Source: Klebsiella michiganensis
Lineage (GTDB): Bacteria > Pseudomonadota > Gammaproteobacteria > Enterobacterales > Enterobacteriaceae
Assembly (NCBI RefSeq): GCF_002925905.1
Contig: NZ_PRDB01000004.1
Coordinates: 62,001-126,000 of the forward strand
Direction of reading: 5' to 3'
Length of the DNA stretch: 64,000 nucleotides
Made by a program: the position numbers and the translations under genes. Within the stretch, counting starts at the first letter, position 1. Each line of letters begins with the position of its first letter. The notes under the pieces were generated by a model that was given only the letters and a program-made list of their open reading frames with translations, was not told the DNA's origin and made no database searches. This document shows positions 19,580 through 29,696 of this stretch, piece after piece.

Positions 19580-19663
19580 CGGAAAAAATAAATTTTATTC
19601 CTGTACAGCGCGCGCCGCAACGCGCTTTACTGCGGGAATATCCGAGGGACACAGGAGCAGAAA

Positions 19664-20323
19664 ATGCGCATTTTACTGGTGGAAGACGACAAACTGATCG
19701 GCGACGGCCTTAAAACCGGACTGACCAAGCTGGGCTTCAGCGTCGACTGGTTTACCCGCGGCGAAGAGGGCAAAGCCGCGCTGTACCACGCCCCTTACGA
19801 CGCCATTATTCTGGACCTGACCCTGCCCGGCATCGATGGGCTGGATATTCTGCGCGAATGGCGCGACAAAGGCCGCCACGAACCGGTACTGATCCTCACC
19901 GCCCGCGACGCGCTCAGCCAGCGCGTTGAAGGGTTACGTCTCGGCGCCGATGACTACCTCTGCAAACCTTTCGCGCTGGTTGAAGTCGCCGCGCGTCTGG
20001 AAGCGCTGATGCGTCGCGCCCACGGCCACAGCAGCAGCGAGCTGCGGCACGGCAATGTTGTTCTCGATCCAGGCCGACTCACGACCACGCTAAACGGCGA
20101 GAGCCTGCCGCTCAAGCCAAAGGAGTTTGCTCTGCTGGAACTCCTGATGCGCAACGCCGGACGCGTGCTGCCGCGTAAGCTGATTGAGGAAAAGCTCTAT
20201 AGCTGGGATGACGATGTCTCCAGTAACGCGGTAGAAGTGCACGTCCATCATCTGCGCCGTAAGCTTGGCAGCGGCTTCATTCGCACCGTGCACGGCATCG
20301 GCTATACCCTGGGGGATGCATGA
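19664..20323 (+). CDS. qseB: Response regulator QseB
   Basis: A 219-residue OmpR-family response regulator. The receiver domain occupies residues 1-115, with the acidic pocket E7/D8/D9, phospho-acceptor D51 ([10 protein letters not shown]), T79 and K101. The winged-helix DNA-binding domain follows from about 125 to 219. It controls flagella, motility and virulence functions in E. coli with QseC and cross-talks with PmrB. The stop codon overlaps the qseC start (ATGA), so the two are translationally coupled. Confidence 0.96.
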   Translation: MRILLVEDDKLIGDGLKTGLTKLGFSVDWFTRGEEGKAALYHAPYDAIILDLTLPGIDGLDILREWRDKGRHEPVLILTARDALSQRVEGLRLGADDYLCKPFALVEVAARLEALMRRAHGHSSSELRHGNVVLDPGRLTTTLNGESLPLKPKEFALLELLMRNAGRVLPRKLIEEKLYSWDDDVSSNAVEVHVHHLRRKLGSGFIRTVHGIGYTLGDA

Positions 20324-21669
20324 AACGACTGGGTAGACTGAGCCTGCGCGTCCGCCTGACGCTGCTTTTTCTGCTGCTGACCAGCGCCGCCTGGGGCATT
20401 GCCAGCCTTGTGGCCTGGCAACAAACCGCCGACAAACTGGATAAACTGTTCGATACCCAGCAGCTGCTGTTCGCCCGCCGCCTGAGCGCGATGAATGTTG
20501 ACGAACTCCATACCCTCGCTCCGCAGGTACGGGAGCAGAAAAAGGTCAAACATGGCCATCTCGATGACGATGCGCTGGCTTTCGCTATCTTTACCGCCGA
20601 TGGCAAAATGGTGCTTAACGATGGCGAAAATGGCCAGGATATCCAGTGGGGTAACCATCGGGAGGGGTTCAGCGATGGCTACCTGCGCGGCGACGATGAC
20701 GAGTGGCGCTTCCTGTGGCTTACCACCCGCGACGGTCGCCATCGTATCGCCGTCGGTCAGGAGTGGGATTACCGCCGCGAGATGGCGCTGGATATTGTCA
20801 CCTCCCAGCTTACTCCCTGGCTGGTTGCGCTGCCGCTGATGTTTTTGCTGCTCATCGTGCTGTTGAGCCGGGAGCTGGCGCCGCTGAAAAAGCTGGCCAC
20901 CACGCTGCGCGCCCGGGCGCCGGACTCCGCCGAAACGCTAAATAGCGAGAACGTGCCCAGCGAAGTTCGCCCGCTGGTCGACGCGCTAAATCAGCTCTTT
21001 ACCCGGACGCATGACACCATGATCCGCGAGCGTCGCTTCACGTCCGATGCCGCCCACGAGCTGCGCAGCCCGCTGGCGGCGCTGAAGGTGCAGACCGAAG
21101 TGGCTCAGCTCTCAACGGACGATCCGCAAGGGCTGGATAAAGCGCTGGCGCAGCTTCACCAGGGGATCGATCGCGCCACTCGCCTGGTCGACCAGCTGCT
21201 CACCCTGTCGCGTCTGGATTCGCTGGCGCAGCTGGACGATCTCCAGACTATCGCCCTTGATGAACTGCTGCAGTCGGCGGTCATGGAGATGTACCACCCC
21301 GCGCAGCAGGCCGGCGTTGAGCTACGCCTGCACCTGAACGCGAAAAACATCACGCGCACCGGCCAGCCGCTGCTGCTGAGCCTGCTGGTGCGCAATCTTC
21401 TGGATAACGCCGTGCGCTATAGCGCCGCCGGACGCCAGGTCGACATCATCCTTGATGCGGGTGAATTTCGCGTACGCGATAACGGCCCGGGCATCAGCGC
21501 CGAGGCCCTGACGCGCATCGGCGAGCGCTTTTATCGCCCTCCCGGCCAGGAACAACCCGGCAGCGGCCTTGGGCTCTCCATCGTCAAACGCATCGCCGCG
21601 CTGCACGGGATGACGGCCAGCTTCGACAACGCCCGGGACGGCGGATTCGAGGCGCGCATTCGCTGGTAG
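20320..21669 (+). CDS. qseC: Sensor histidine kinase QseC
   Basis: A 449-residue inner-membrane sensor kinase. Transmembrane helices lie near residues 12-34 and 165-184 and frame a periplasmic sensor of about 130 residues. A HAMP-like segment follows, then the phospho-acceptor H246 in [15 protein letters not shown], and the ATPase domain with N ([13 protein letters not shown]), G1 (VRDNGPGIS) and G2 ([12 protein letters not shown]) boxes. QseC is reported to respond to adrenaline, noradrenaline and AI-3 in enteric pathogens. E. coli ygiZ, which follows qseC there, is absent. Confidence 0.96.
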   Translation: MKRLGRLSLRVRLTLLFLLLTSAAWGIASLVAWQQTADKLDKLFDTQQLLFARRLSAMNVDELHTLAPQVREQKKVKHGHLDDDALAFAIFTADGKMVLNDGENGQDIQWGNHREGFSDGYLRGDDDEWRFLWLTTRDGRHRIAVGQEWDYRREMALDIVTSQLTPWLVALPLMFLLLIVLLSRELAPLKKLATTLRARAPDSAETLNSENVPSEVRPLVDALNQLFTRTHDTMIRERRFTSDAAHELRSPLAALKVQTEVAQLSTDDPQGLDKALAQLHQGIDRATRLVDQLLTLSRLDSLAQLDDLQTIALDELLQSAVMEMYHPAQQAGVELRLHLNAKNITRTGQPLLLSLLVRNLLDNAVRYSAAGRQVDIILDAGEFRVRDNGPGISAEALTRIGERFYRPPGQEQPGSGLGLSIVKRIAALHGMTASFDNARDGGFEARIRW

Positions 21670-21775
21670 CGGCATTATTGCTAAAAAAGCAAAAGACTTT
21701 GCACATTTTGCTCATTTTACCGCTTTGCCCTGCGGGGTAAAATTAGCCTCAAAATTGAAAAGTTGAGGATAAAAA

Positions 21776-22357
21776 ATGAGCAACATCCTGATTATTAACG
21801 GTGCGAAAAAATTCGCCCACTCTAACGGCCAGCTGAACGACACCCTGACCGAGGTCGCGGATGGTTATCTGCGCGACGCCGGGCATGATGTTAAGGTCGT
21901 CCGCGCCGAGAGCGACTACGACATCAAAGAAGAAGTGCAGAATTTTCTCTGGGCAGACGTGGTTATCTGGCAGATGCCGGGCTGGTGGATGGGCGCACCG
22001 TGGACGGTGAAAAAGTACATTGATGATGTCTTTACCGAAGGTCACGGCGCGCTGTATGCCAGCGATGGCCGCACCCGCTCCGACGCCAGTAAGAAATATG
22101 GTTCCGGCGGCCTGATTCAGGGGAAAAAATATATGCTGTCCCTGACCTGGAACGCGCCGATGGAAGCGTTCACCGAGAAAGATCAGTTCTTCCACGGCGT
22201 TGGCGTCGACGGGGTGTACCTGCCATTCCATAAGGCCAACCAGTTCCTTGGGATGAGCGCCCTGCCCACCTTCATCGCCAACGATGTGATCAAAATGCCC
22301 GATGTTCCGCGTTATACGGCAGAATATCGCAAGCATCTGGCGGAAATTTTTGGTTAA
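21776..22357 (+). CDS. mdaB: NADPH:quinone oxidoreductase MdaB
   Basis: A 193-residue flavodoxin-fold enzyme (NQO family) that reduces quinones by two electrons and so avoids radical formation. Motifs are LIINGAKKFAHSNGQLN at the N-terminus for FAD binding and WQMPGWWMGAPWTVKKYID in the middle. The length equals that of E. coli MdaB. TTGAGGA gives a good ribosome site. It precedes ygiN, whose product acts on quinols, so the two probably form a quinone redox pair. A TTTTACC/GGTAAAA inverted repeat (21715-21742) lies between qseC and mdaB and could be an operator or hairpin. Confidence 0.96.
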   Translation: MSNILIINGAKKFAHSNGQLNDTLTEVADGYLRDAGHDVKVVRAESDYDIKEEVQNFLWADVVIWQMPGWWMGAPWTVKKYIDDVFTEGHGALYASDGRTRSDASKKYGSGGLIQGKKYMLSLTWNAPMEAFTEKDQFFHGVGVDGVYLPFHKANQFLGMSALPTFIANDVIKMPDVPRYTAEYRKHLAEIFG

Positions 22358-22448
22358 CTGTAGTGAGTTATGAAAAGACGACAAGCGCGGCTCATTTTAG
22401 CGGCGGCTTGAAGTATGATGAGAATATACAGAAGGAGTTGAGTTAACC

Positions 22449-22763
22449 ATGTTGACAGTGATCGCTGAAATTCGCACTCGTCCGGGCCAACACCATCGTC
22501 AGGCGGTGCTGGATCAGTTCGCAAAAATTACCCCGACCGTTCTCCAGGAAGAAGGCTGCCACGGCTATGCGCCGCTGGTGGATCACGCCGCTGGCGTCAG
22601 TTTTCAGACTACTTCACCGGATTCCATCGTGATGGTCGAGCAGTGGGAAAGCGTCGCGCATCTTGAAGCGCACCTGCAGACGCCGCACATGAAAGCCTAC
22701 GGCGAAGCCGTGAAAGGCGACGTACTGGAAATGAATATTCGTATTCTTGAAGCGGGTATTTAA
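22449..22763 (+). CDS. ygiN: Quinol monooxygenase YgiN
   Basis: A 104-residue ABM-domain protein (antibiotic-biosynthesis monooxygenase fold), a small dimeric ferredoxin-like barrel. In E. coli YgiN oxidises menadiol to menadione and is thought to cycle with MdaB. Typical family features are the N-terminal strand LTVIAEIRTRPGQ and the MVEQWESVAHLEAHLQTPHM motif near residues 65-82. It lies 91 bp after mdaB on the same strand, with AGGAG before the start. A strong terminator follows. Confidence 0.95.
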   Translation: MLTVIAEIRTRPGQHHRQAVLDQFAKITPTVLQEEGCHGYAPLVDHAAGVSFQTTSPDSIVMVEQWESVAHLEAHLQTPHMKAYGEAVKGDVLEMNIRILEAGI

Positions 22764-22776
22764 GCAAGCAAACGAC

Positions 22777-22805
22777 ATCGGCCGGTTTCCCGGCCGATTT
22801 TTTAT
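22777..22805. terminator. Bidirectional terminator between ygiN and parE
   Basis: ATCGGCCGG/CCGGCCGAT is a 9-bp perfect stem with a TTTC loop and a T-tract on the plus strand that reaches the parE stop codon. It serves ygiN, and possibly parE from the other side. Confidence 0.9.
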
Positions 22806-24700
22806 TATCCGTCCAGCTCCGCCAGATCGCCCTTCTCCTGCAGCCAGTTACGCCGATCTTCAGAACGCTTCTTCGCTAACAGCATATCCATCATGGCGGT
22901 CGTCTGCTGCTCGTCTTCATCGTTGATAATCAGCTGTACCAGACGGCGGGTATTCGGATCCAGCGTGGTCTCGCGCAGCTGCATCGGGTTCATCTCACCC
23001 AGCCCTTTAAAGCGCTGCACGTTCGGCTTGCCTTTCTTGCGCTTAAGCTGCTCCAGCACGCCGGTTTTCTCTTCTTCTGTAAGCGCGTAATACACCTCTT
23101 TGCCGAGGTCGATACGGTACAGGGGCGGCAGCGCCACGTAGACGTGACCCTGCTTAACCAGCGTGCGGAAGTGCCTGACAAACAGCGCGCACAGCAGCGT
23201 CGCGATGTGCAGGCCGTCGGAGTCGGCATCCGCCAGAATACAAATCTTGCCGTAGCGCAGCTGGCTCAGGTCGTCGCTATCCGGATCGATACCGATGGCG
23301 ACGGAAATATCATGCACTTCCTGGGAAGCCAGCACCTCATCGGAAGAGACTTCCCAGGTGTTCAGGATTTTACCTTTCAGCGGCATGATCGCCTGATACT
23401 CGCGATCGCGCGCCTGCTTGGCCGATCCGCCCGCCGAATCCCCTTCCACAAGGAACAGTTCGGTTCGGTTCAAATCCTGGGCGGTACAGTCCGCCAGCTT
23501 ACCGGGCAGCGCCGGACCGCTGGTCAGCTTTTTACGCACCACTTTCTTCGCCGCGCGCAGGCGACGCTGGGCGCTGGAAATCGCCATTTCCGCCAGCAGC
23601 TCTGCCGACTGAACGTTCTGGTTCAGCCACAGGCTGAAGGCGTCTTTGACCACCCCTGAAACAAACGCGGCGCACTGACGTGAAGAGAGGCGCTCTTTCG
23701 TTTGCCCGGCAAACTGCGGGTCCTGCATCTTCACGGACAGGACGTAGGCGCAGCGCTCCCAGATATCTTCCGCCGACAGCTTCACGCCGCGCGGCAGAAT
23801 ATTGCGGTATTCGCAGAACTCGCGCATGGCGTCCAGCAGCCCCTGGCGCAGGCCGTTAACGTGGGTACCGCCCTGCATCGTCGGGATCAGGTTGACGTAG
23901 CTTTCGGTCAGCAGTTCACCGCCTTCCGGCAGCCACAGCAGCGCCCAGTCAACCGCTTCGGTATCGCCGGAGAAGGTGCCGACGAACGGTTTTTCCGGCA
24001 GCAGCGGCAGGCCGTTAACCGCTTCGCTAAGATAGTCGGTCAGACCATCGGCGTAGCACCAGCGCTGTTCGCTGTCGTTAACCAGATCGCGGAAAACAAT
24101 CTCTACGCCCGGGCAGAGAACGGCCTTGGCCTTTAATAAATGAGAAAGGCGCGAGACGGAAAAACGCGGGCTATCGAAAAAGCTTTCGTCCGGCCAGAAG
24201 TGCACGCTGGTACCGGTATTGCGCTTACCGCAGGTACCGGTCACGTGGAGATCTTCTACTTTATCGCCGTTTTCAAACGCGATGCTGTAGACCTGGCCGT
24301 CGCGGCGCACGTTCACCTCAACGCGTTTCGATAAGGCGTTGACCACCGAAATCCCTACGCCGTGCAGGCCGCCGGAGAACTGGTAGTTCTTATTGGAGAA
24401 CTTCCCCCCGGCGTGCAGGCGGCAAAGAATCAGTTCAACTGCCGGAACCCCCTCTTCAGGGTGGATATCCACCGGCATTCCGCGTCCATCGTCGATGACT
24501 TCCAGCGACTGATCGGCGTGGAGAATCACCTCCACGCGTTTCGCGTGACCGGCCAGGGCCTCATCCACGCTGTTATCAATAACTTCCTGACCAAGATGGT
24601 TTGGACGTGTGGTATCAGTGTACATTCCCGGACGGCGGCGAACCGGCTCTAGCCCGGTGAGTACCTCAATGGCATCAGCGTTATATGAAGATTGCGTCAT
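22805..24700 (-). CDS. parE: DNA topoisomerase IV subunit B
   Basis: A 631-residue ATPase subunit of topoisomerase IV. The GHKL ATP-binding domain (residues about 1-220) shows VIDNSVDEALAG, DDGRGMPV and GLHGVGISVVNALS. A transducer domain follows, then the TOPRIM domain with VEGDSAGGSAKQ and DADSDGLHI. The resistance-associated stretch PLKGKILNTWEV looks wild type. It is last in the leftward operon nudF-yqiB-cpdA-yqiA-parE, 30 bp after yqiA, as in E. coli. Confidence 0.97.
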   Translation of the reverse strand: MTQSSYNADAIEVLTGLEPVRRRPGMYTDTTRPNHLGQEVIDNSVDEALAGHAKRVEVILHADQSLEVIDDGRGMPVDIHPEEGVPAVELILCRLHAGGKFSNKNYQFSGGLHGVGISVVNALSKRVEVNVRRDGQVYSIAFENGDKVEDLHVTGTCGKRNTGTSVHFWPDESFFDSPRFSVSRLSHLLKAKAVLCPGVEIVFRDLVNDSEQRWCYADGLTDYLSEAVNGLPLLPEKPFVGTFSGDTEAVDWALLWLPEGGELLTESYVNLIPTMQGGTHVNGLRQGLLDAMREFCEYRNILPRGVKLSAEDIWERCAYVLSVKMQDPQFAGQTKERLSSRQCAAFVSGVVKDAFSLWLNQNVQSAELLAEMAISSAQRRLRAAKKVVRKKLTSGPALPGKLADCTAQDLNRTELFLVEGDSAGGSAKQARDREYQAIMPLKGKILNTWEVSSDEVLASQEVHDISVAIGIDPDSDDLSQLRYGKICILADADSDGLHIATLLCALFVRHFRTLVKQGHVYVALPPLYRIDLGKEVYYALTEEEKTGVLEQLKRKKGKPNVQRFKGLGEMNPMQLRETTLDPNTRRLVQLIINDEDEQQTTAMMDMLLAKKRSEDRRNWLQEKGDLAELDG

Positions 24701-24730
24701 GGTGTGTATTCGTAGGTCGTTCCGAACCGC

Positions 24731-25306
24731 TCAGCGCAGGCCCAGAAAATCGATAATCTGAGTGAAATGATCTTCAAAGCCAACAAATGCGTGATTACCG
24801 CCCTCCTCTACCGTTTGTCGGCAGGAGGCGAAATAATCCACGGCCTGGCGGTAATCAAGCACTTCATCACCCGTTTGCTGCAATAACCAGATTAAATCCG
24901 GCGCTTCCAGCGGGTCAATTTGCATGACCTTGAGATCGTAAATATGGCGAGACTCTAGCACATATTGCTGCCCCGTGTATGGATTCTCATTGGGGCCAAG
25001 GAAATTGTTCAACAGCTCAAACGGGCGCACCGCGGGGTTCACTACCACGGCGGGCAGCATAAAGCACTGCGATAGCCAGGTCGCGTAATATCCCCCCAGC
25101 GACGACCCGACAACGCCCAGCGGTTCACCGCCATGCTCCAGCACGATAGACTCCAGATGCTCAGCCGCCTGCGCGGGATAAACCGGGAGCTCCGGTATCA
25201 CCATCGAGATGTCAGGATAGGTCTGCGCCAGCCACGCTTTCAGCGCAGTCGCTTTTGCCGACCGAGGCGAGCTGTTAAAACCATGCAGATAGAGAAGCGT
25301 AGACAT
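24731..25306 (-). CDS. yqiA: Esterase YqiA
   Basis: A 191-residue alpha/beta hydrolase of the UPF0227 family. The nucleophile serine is in [12 protein letters not shown], the histidine in [13 protein letters not shown] near the C-terminus, and the acid probably in [11 protein letters not shown]. coli YqiA hydrolyses short-chain acyl esters such as palmitoyl-CoA and p-nitrophenyl butyrate. The ATG at 25306 overlaps the cpdA stop codon in TGATG, which shows translational coupling, so the longer upstream reading frame is not the start. Confidence 0.94.
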   Translation of the reverse strand: MSTLLYLHGFNSSPRSAKATALKAWLAQTYPDISMVIPELPVYPAQAAEHLESIVLEHGGEPLGVVGSSLGGYYATWLSQCFMLPAVVVNPAVRPFELLNNFLGPNENPYTGQQYVLESRHIYDLKVMQIDPLEAPDLIWLLQQTGDEVLDYRQAVDYFASCRQTVEEGGNHAFVGFEDHFTQIIDFLGLR

Positions 25307-26133
25307 CAGTATCCTTCTGAAGCGATATCCGGGTGAAATTTCACGCCTTCGAGGCGGCAAACTTCAGTGGTCAATGTGCCGTCAGGATGCAGTTCCAGCC
25401 AGCGCCAGCCTGGGGAGACGGTATCGAGCGTGAAGTTCGCGCAGTGCGGTTTAAACTGCACGCAGGTGGATGGCGTGGCCATCATGCGCCGTCCGTTCCA
25501 GTCAAGGTCCAGCTCCTGGTGAATATGGCCGCAGAGCAGATGCTTAACGCGAGGAAAAGCGGCCAGCGCGCAATCAAGCGCCCCGGCATTGCGCAGGCTA
25601 TGCTGATCCAGCCAGCTACAGCCTGACGGCATGGGATGATGGTGCAACAGCAGCAGCGTATACCGCTGCGGAACTTCGGTCAGCTTCTGCTCAAGCCATT
25701 CCAGCTGGAAATCGCTCAGCTCGCCGTGCGGCACGCCGAACACCTGGCTATCCATCAGCAATACTTGCCAGTGGTCGCCCAGCAATACGCGTTTAGCGGG
25801 AGAGATGCCGGATTCCTGCAGCGTGCTGTACATTGCCGGTTGAAAATCATGATTACCCGGTAGCCAGACGCAGGGTGCAGTAAAACTCGCGATGCCTTCA
25901 GCAAAATGCTGGTAGGCCGCGGCAGAGTGATCTTGCGCCAAATCGCCTGTAGCAACGATCAGGTCGCACTCTCGCTGTGAGGCGTGGATCGCATCCAGTA
26001 CGGCCTGATAGCTTTCCCAGGTATTGATACCTAACAGCGTTTCATGTTTTTCAGCAAACAGGTGAGTATCGGTAATTTGTAATATCCTGACTCTGGCCTC
26101 ACCAGCCAAAGGTAGGTTTAACAGGCTTTCCAA
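25306..26133 (-). CDS. cpdA: 3',5'-cyclic-AMP phosphodiesterase
   Basis: A 275-residue calcineurin-like metallophosphoesterase that hydrolyses cAMP and so tempers CRP signalling. The binuclear metal motifs are in order: DTH (D22, H24), GD in [14 protein letters not shown] in [10 protein letters not shown], then LLHHHPMP and GHIH in [10 protein letters not shown]. The length matches E. coli CpdA. It is in the nudF operon, 24 bp after yqiB and overlapping yqiA. Confidence 0.96.
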   Translation of the reverse strand: MESLLNLPLAGEARVRILQITDTHLFAEKHETLLGINTWESYQAVLDAIHASQRECDLIVATGDLAQDHSAAAYQHFAEGIASFTAPCVWLPGNHDFQPAMYSTLQESGISPAKRVLLGDHWQVLLMDSQVFGVPHGELSDFQLEWLEQKLTEVPQRYTLLLLHHHPMPSGCSWLDQHSLRNAGALDCALAAFPRVKHLLCGHIHQELDLDWNGRRMMATPSTCVQFKPHCANFTLDTVSPGWRWLELHPDGTLTTEVCRLEGVKFHPDIASEGY

Positions 26134-26157
26134 ATGGTGTCCTTAGGTTTCACGACG

Positions 26158-26580
26158 CTAACAAACCGGAATCGCCATCGCTCCATGTGCAAAACAGTAT
26201 CGCAGCCAATCGGCCAGAAACTGATTAATTTGATGCTTTTCGTCGCGTTGATGCAACTTTTTATTAGGATAATCATACCGCGCTTTAAAGCGAAAGATCT
26301 GCTGACTTGAACACACTTCAGCGACCATTGCATCGTGATAGAGCCGTACCGTCATTGACGGCAGACTCCAGTAGCTCACCGACGGCGCCGTCTGTTCAAT
26401 CGCCACTAACGTAGTGTAGCGGGTCGATTCGACGATGGTTAATCGGTATTGCGCGTTGCCCACCTGGTAACTCACCTTTTCTCCCGCTGCATCCGTTCGC
26501 GGCAACAGGCGGCGCAGCTGGGCAAAGTTGGTTTCACACAGGCGCATCATTTCAGGAAAGTCAGGCGTATAACGCTTCAT
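26158..26580 (-). CDS. yqiB: DUF1249 protein YqiB
   Basis: A 140-residue protein nearly identical to E. coli YqiB (DUF1249). It is basic and has no membrane segment or recognised catalytic motif. Conserved stretches are [16 protein letters not shown] at the start and [13 protein letters not shown] near the end. Its ATG overlaps the nudF stop codon (ATGA), which fixes the start and shows coupling. The function is unknown; the operon context (ADP-ribose and cAMP hydrolases) does not settle it. Confidence 0.94.
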   Translation of the reverse strand: MKRYTPDFPEMMRLCETNFAQLRRLLPRTDAAGEKVSYQVGNAQYRLTIVESTRYTTLVAIEQTAPSVSYWSLPSMTVRLYHDAMVAEVCSSQQIFRFKARYDYPNKKLHQRDEKHQINQFLADWLRYCFAHGAMAIPVC

Positions 26581-27209
26581 TTTGTCCACTCGTTTCGTAA
26601 ATTGTGATAATGCAGTTGCAGCCATTGCAGCGCGATGACAGAGGCTGCGTTGTCGATTTTCCCCTCTTCCACCCATCTGTAAGCCTGTTCCCGGCTCACC
26701 ACATGAACGCGAATATCCTCGTTTTCGTCGGCCAGTCCATGAATTCCTTTTGCCGTCGTTGCATCGACTTCACCCACCATAATAGACAGCCTTTCGCTGG
26801 TGCCGCCGGGGCTGGCCAGGTAGCTGAGGACCGGTTTAACCCGGCCAACAATAAGCCCGGCCTCTTCCACCGCTTCACGACGGGCGACATCTTCAGGAGA
26901 CTCGCCTTCTTCTATCATACCGGCGACCATTTCGAGCAGCCACGGGCTCGCGCTGGTATCATACGCCGCAATACGGATCTGCTCGACGAGCACAACTTCA
27001 TCGCGTACCGGGTCAAAGGGTAGCAAGACTGCGGCGTGGCCGCGCTCAAAAATTTCGCGGGTCACTTCGCCGCTCATCCCACCGTTGAACAGGCGATGGC
27101 GAAAACGATATAAATCGAGCGAAAAAAAACCGCGATAAAGCGTTTCGCGTGCAATAATTTCTACATCGTTTTTAGAGAAGGTAATCCCCTGCTGATTGAC
27201 GTCGCTCAT
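26577..27209 (-). CDS. nudF: ADP-ribose diphosphatase
   Basis: A 210-residue Nudix hydrolase that splits ADP-ribose to AMP and ribose 5-phosphate. The Nudix box GX5EX7REUXEEXGU is present as [20 protein letters not shown] followed by AGL, near residues 95-118. In E. coli NudF also limits glycogen synthesis by consuming ADP-glucose. It is the first gene of the operon that ends with parE and is divergent from tolC. Confidence 0.96.
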   Translation of the reverse strand: MSDVNQQGITFSKNDVEIIARETLYRGFFSLDLYRFRHRLFNGGMSGEVTREIFERGHAAVLLPFDPVRDEVVLVEQIRIAAYDTSASPWLLEMVAGMIEEGESPEDVARREAVEEAGLIVGRVKPVLSYLASPGGTSERLSIMVGEVDATTAKGIHGLADENEDIRVHVVSREQAYRWVEEGKIDNAASVIALQWLQLHYHNLRNEWTK

Positions 27210-27303
27210 TTCGATATCCTGTAGAACATGAAGTTATGAATTTATAGGCGGTGTGGCTACCGTTTTACGGCTCGTATGCTAGATTGGTGCAAATTACCGC
27301 CCC

Positions 27304-27322
27304 ATGGCACATAACGCCAACT
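27304..27322 (+). promoter_or_regulatory. marbox for MarA/SoxS/Rob in front of tolC
   Basis: ATGGCACATAACGCCAACT fits the 19-bp marbox consensus AYNGCACNNWNNRYYAAAY at every defined position but one. It lies about 80 bp before the tolC start, and the same element is found upstream of E. coli tolC. It implies induction with the mar/sox/rob multidrug response. Confidence 0.85.
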
Positions 27323-27404
27323 TTTTACGGTAACAGACTCTATACAATCAGTGATTATTTTTAGAATTTGAGTAGCGCTAAATGCTTCACAACAAGGAAT
27401 GCAA

Positions 27405-28853
27405 ATGAAGAAACTCTTTCCCATCCTTATCGGCCTGGGCCTGACTGGCTTCAGCGCCATGAGCCAGGCTGAAAACCTGCTGCAGGTTTATCAGCAGGCG
27501 CGTGTCAGCAACCCTGATCTGCGTAAATCAGCAGCCGATCGTGATGCCGCATTCGAGAAGATCAACGAAGCGCGTAGCCCGTTATTGCCACAGCTCGGTC
27601 TGGGTGCAGATTATACCTATACCAGCGGCTTCCGTGATGCTAAAGACCAGAATTCCGACGTCACCAGCGGGTCGCTGCAGCTCACGCAGGTTCTGTTTGA
27701 TATGTCGAAATGGCGTGCGCTGACGCTGCAGGAAAAGAACGCCGGCATTCAGGACGTCACCTATCAGACGGATCAGCAAACGCTGATTCTGAACACCGCG
27801 ACGGCCTATTTTAAAGTGCTGGCCGCGATCGATACGCTCTCCTATACCGAAGCGCAGAAACAGGCTATTTACCGCCAGTTAGATCAGACCACCCAGCGCT
27901 TTAACGTTGGCCTGGTGGCGATTACTGACGTACAGAACGCCCGTTCGCAGTACGATGCCGTGCTGGCGAATGAAGTCACCGCGCGCAACGACCTCGATAA
28001 CGCCGTAGAAGGGCTGCGTCAGGTGACCGGCAACTACTATCCGGAGCTGGCCTCGCTGAACGTTGATGGTTTTAAAACCACTAAACCATCGGCGGTGAAC
28101 GCGCTGTTGAAAGAAGCGGAAAACCGCAACCTGTCGCTGCTGCAGGCCCGACTCAGCCAGGACCTGGCGCGCGAGCAAATTCGCCAGGCGCAGGATGGGC
28201 ATCTGCCGACCCTGAATTTAAACGCGTCCAGTAGCGTATCTAATAACAGCTACAGTGGTTCTAAAAACACCACGCAGGACAGAGATATCGGGCAGAACCA
28301 AATCGGCCTGAACTTCTCCCTGCCGCTGTATCAGGGCGGGATGGTGAACTCCCAGGTTAAACAGGCGCAGTACAACTTTGTCGGCGCCAGCGAGCAGCTG
28401 GAAAGCGCGCATCGTAGCGTGGTGCAGACCGTTCGTTCCTCTTTTAACAACGTGAACGCGTCCATCAGCAGCATCAATGCCTACAAACAGGCCGTGGTGT
28501 CTGCCCAAAGTTCACTGGATGCCATGGAAGCCGGTTATTCAGTGGGTACGCGTACCATCGTCGATGTCCTGGACGCGACCACCACGCTGTATAACGCAAA
28601 ACAGCAGCTGTCCAACGCGCGTTATAACTACCTGATTAACGAGCTGAACATCAAGTCCGCGCTCGGTACGCTGAACGAGCAGGACCTGGTTGCGCTGAAC
28701 AACACGCTGGGTAAAGCGATTCCGACCTCGCCTGACAGCGTCGCGCCGGAAAATCCGCAGCAGGATGCCAGCGCTGACGGCTACAGCAACACCGCCGCGG
28801 CAAAACCGGCGTCCGCACGCAGCACCAGCGGCAGCAATCCGTTCCGCCAGTAA
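27405..28853 (+). CDS. tolC: Outer-membrane efflux channel TolC
   Basis: A 482-residue outer-membrane channel protein that forms the exit duct of AcrAB, EmrAB, MacAB and type I secretion systems. It has a signal peptide cleaved in AMSQA-ENLLQVY and two repeats of the OEP family, each contributing helices and two beta strands. The C-terminal tail is Ala/Ser/Pro-rich. The start at 27405 has AAGGA six bases upstream; the ATG at 27399 directly abuts that motif and is less likely. Compared with E. coli TolC there is a shortened surface-exposed segment after SYSGSK near residue 285. Confidence 0.96.
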   Translation: MKKLFPILIGLGLTGFSAMSQAENLLQVYQQARVSNPDLRKSAADRDAAFEKINEARSPLLPQLGLGADYTYTSGFRDAKDQNSDVTSGSLQLTQVLFDMSKWRALTLQEKNAGIQDVTYQTDQQTLILNTATAYFKVLAAIDTLSYTEAQKQAIYRQLDQTTQRFNVGLVAITDVQNARSQYDAVLANEVTARNDLDNAVEGLRQVTGNYYPELASLNVDGFKTTKPSAVNALLKEAENRNLSLLQARLSQDLAREQIRQAQDGHLPTLNLNASSSVSNNSYSGSKNTTQDRDIGQNQIGLNFSLPLYQGGMVNSQVKQAQYNFVGASEQLESAHRSVVQTVRSSFNNVNASISSINAYKQAVVSAQSSLDAMEAGYSVGTRTIVDVLDATTTLYNAKQQLSNARYNYLINELNIKSALGTLNEQDLVALNNTLGKAIPTSPDSVAPENPQQDASADGYSNTAAAKPASARSTSGSNPFRQ

Positions 28854-28870
28854 TTAAGCTTGCGCACTCC

Positions 28871-28903
28871 ACGCTTCGCTTACCCCGCGGGTAAGCGAAG
28901 CGT
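28871..28903 (+). terminator. Long hairpin after tolC
   Basis: A 15-bp perfect stem (ACGCTTCGCTTACCC and its complement) with a 3-nt loop begins 18 bp after the tolC stop. No T-tract follows, so it may stabilise or process the tolC message while allowing read-through into ygiBC. Confidence 0.65.
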
Positions 28904-29022
28904 TAAACGTAAGGCAACGTAAAGATCCCCCGCTTTCCGCCCCTATTCGCTTCATTTTCCACCACTCATCCTCTATCCTGAGCGTTAACAAAACGCATAC
29001 CACTGGGTCCAGGAAGACAAAC

Positions 29023-29691
29023 ATGAAACGGACAAAAAATATTAAACACGCCTCCTTCCGCAAAAGCTGGAGCGCTCGTCATTTAACTCCCGTTGCGCTC
29101 GCCGTGACGGCGGTATTTATGCTCGCCGGCTGTGAACAAAGCGATGAAACGGTTTCTCTGTATCAAAACGCCGATGACTGCTCTGCCGCTAACCCGAGCA
29201 AATCCGCAGAGTGCACCACCGCTTACAACAACGCACTCAAAGAAGCAGAACGTACCGCGCCAAAATACGCCTCTCGTGAAGATTGCGTCGCCGAATTCGG
29301 TGAAGGTCAGTGCCAGCAGGCGCCGGCTCAGGCAGGCATGGCTCCGGAAAACCAGGCCCAGGCGCAAAGCAGCGGCAGCTTCTGGATGCCGCTGATGGCT
29401 GGCTACATGATGGGCCGGATGATGGGCGGCGGAATGGGCGCTCAGCAGCCGCTGTTCAGCTCAAAAAACCCGGCCAGCCCGGCCTATGGTAAATACACCG
29501 ACGCGGGCGGTAAGAGCTACGGAGCAGCGCAGCCGGGCCGTACCATGACCGTGCCGAAAACTGCGATGGCGCCAAAACCAGCCACCACCAGCACCGTAAC
29601 GCGCGGCGGGTTTGGCGACTCGGTCGCTAAGCAATCAACCATGCAGCGTAGCTCAGCAAGCTCCTCTTCTTCACGCTCGATGGGCGGCTAA
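29023..29691 (+). CDS. ygiB: Lipoprotein YgiB (UPF0441)
   Basis: A 222-residue protein with a lipoprotein signal peptide: basic start, hydrophobic stretch and lipobox LAGC with Cys37 as the acylated residue. The mature part has four cysteines in the first 80 residues, a glycine/methionine-rich central hairpin ([13 protein letters not shown]), and a serine-rich tail. It matches E. coli YgiB. It is followed by ygiC with a 5-bp gap, and by analogy with E. coli belongs to the tolC-ygiBC unit under mar/sox/rob control. The function is unresolved. Confidence 0.93.
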   Translation: MKRTKNIKHASFRKSWSARHLTPVALAVTAVFMLAGCEQSDETVSLYQNADDCSAANPSKSAECTTAYNNALKEAERTAPKYASREDCVAEFGEGQCQQAPAQAGMAPENQAQAQSSGSFWMPLMAGYMMGRMMGGGMGAQQPLFSSKNPASPAYGKYTDAGGKSYGAAQPGRTMTVPKTAMAPKPATTSTVTRGGFGDSVAKQSTMQRSSASSSSSRSMGG

Positions 29692-29696
29692 GCGAC

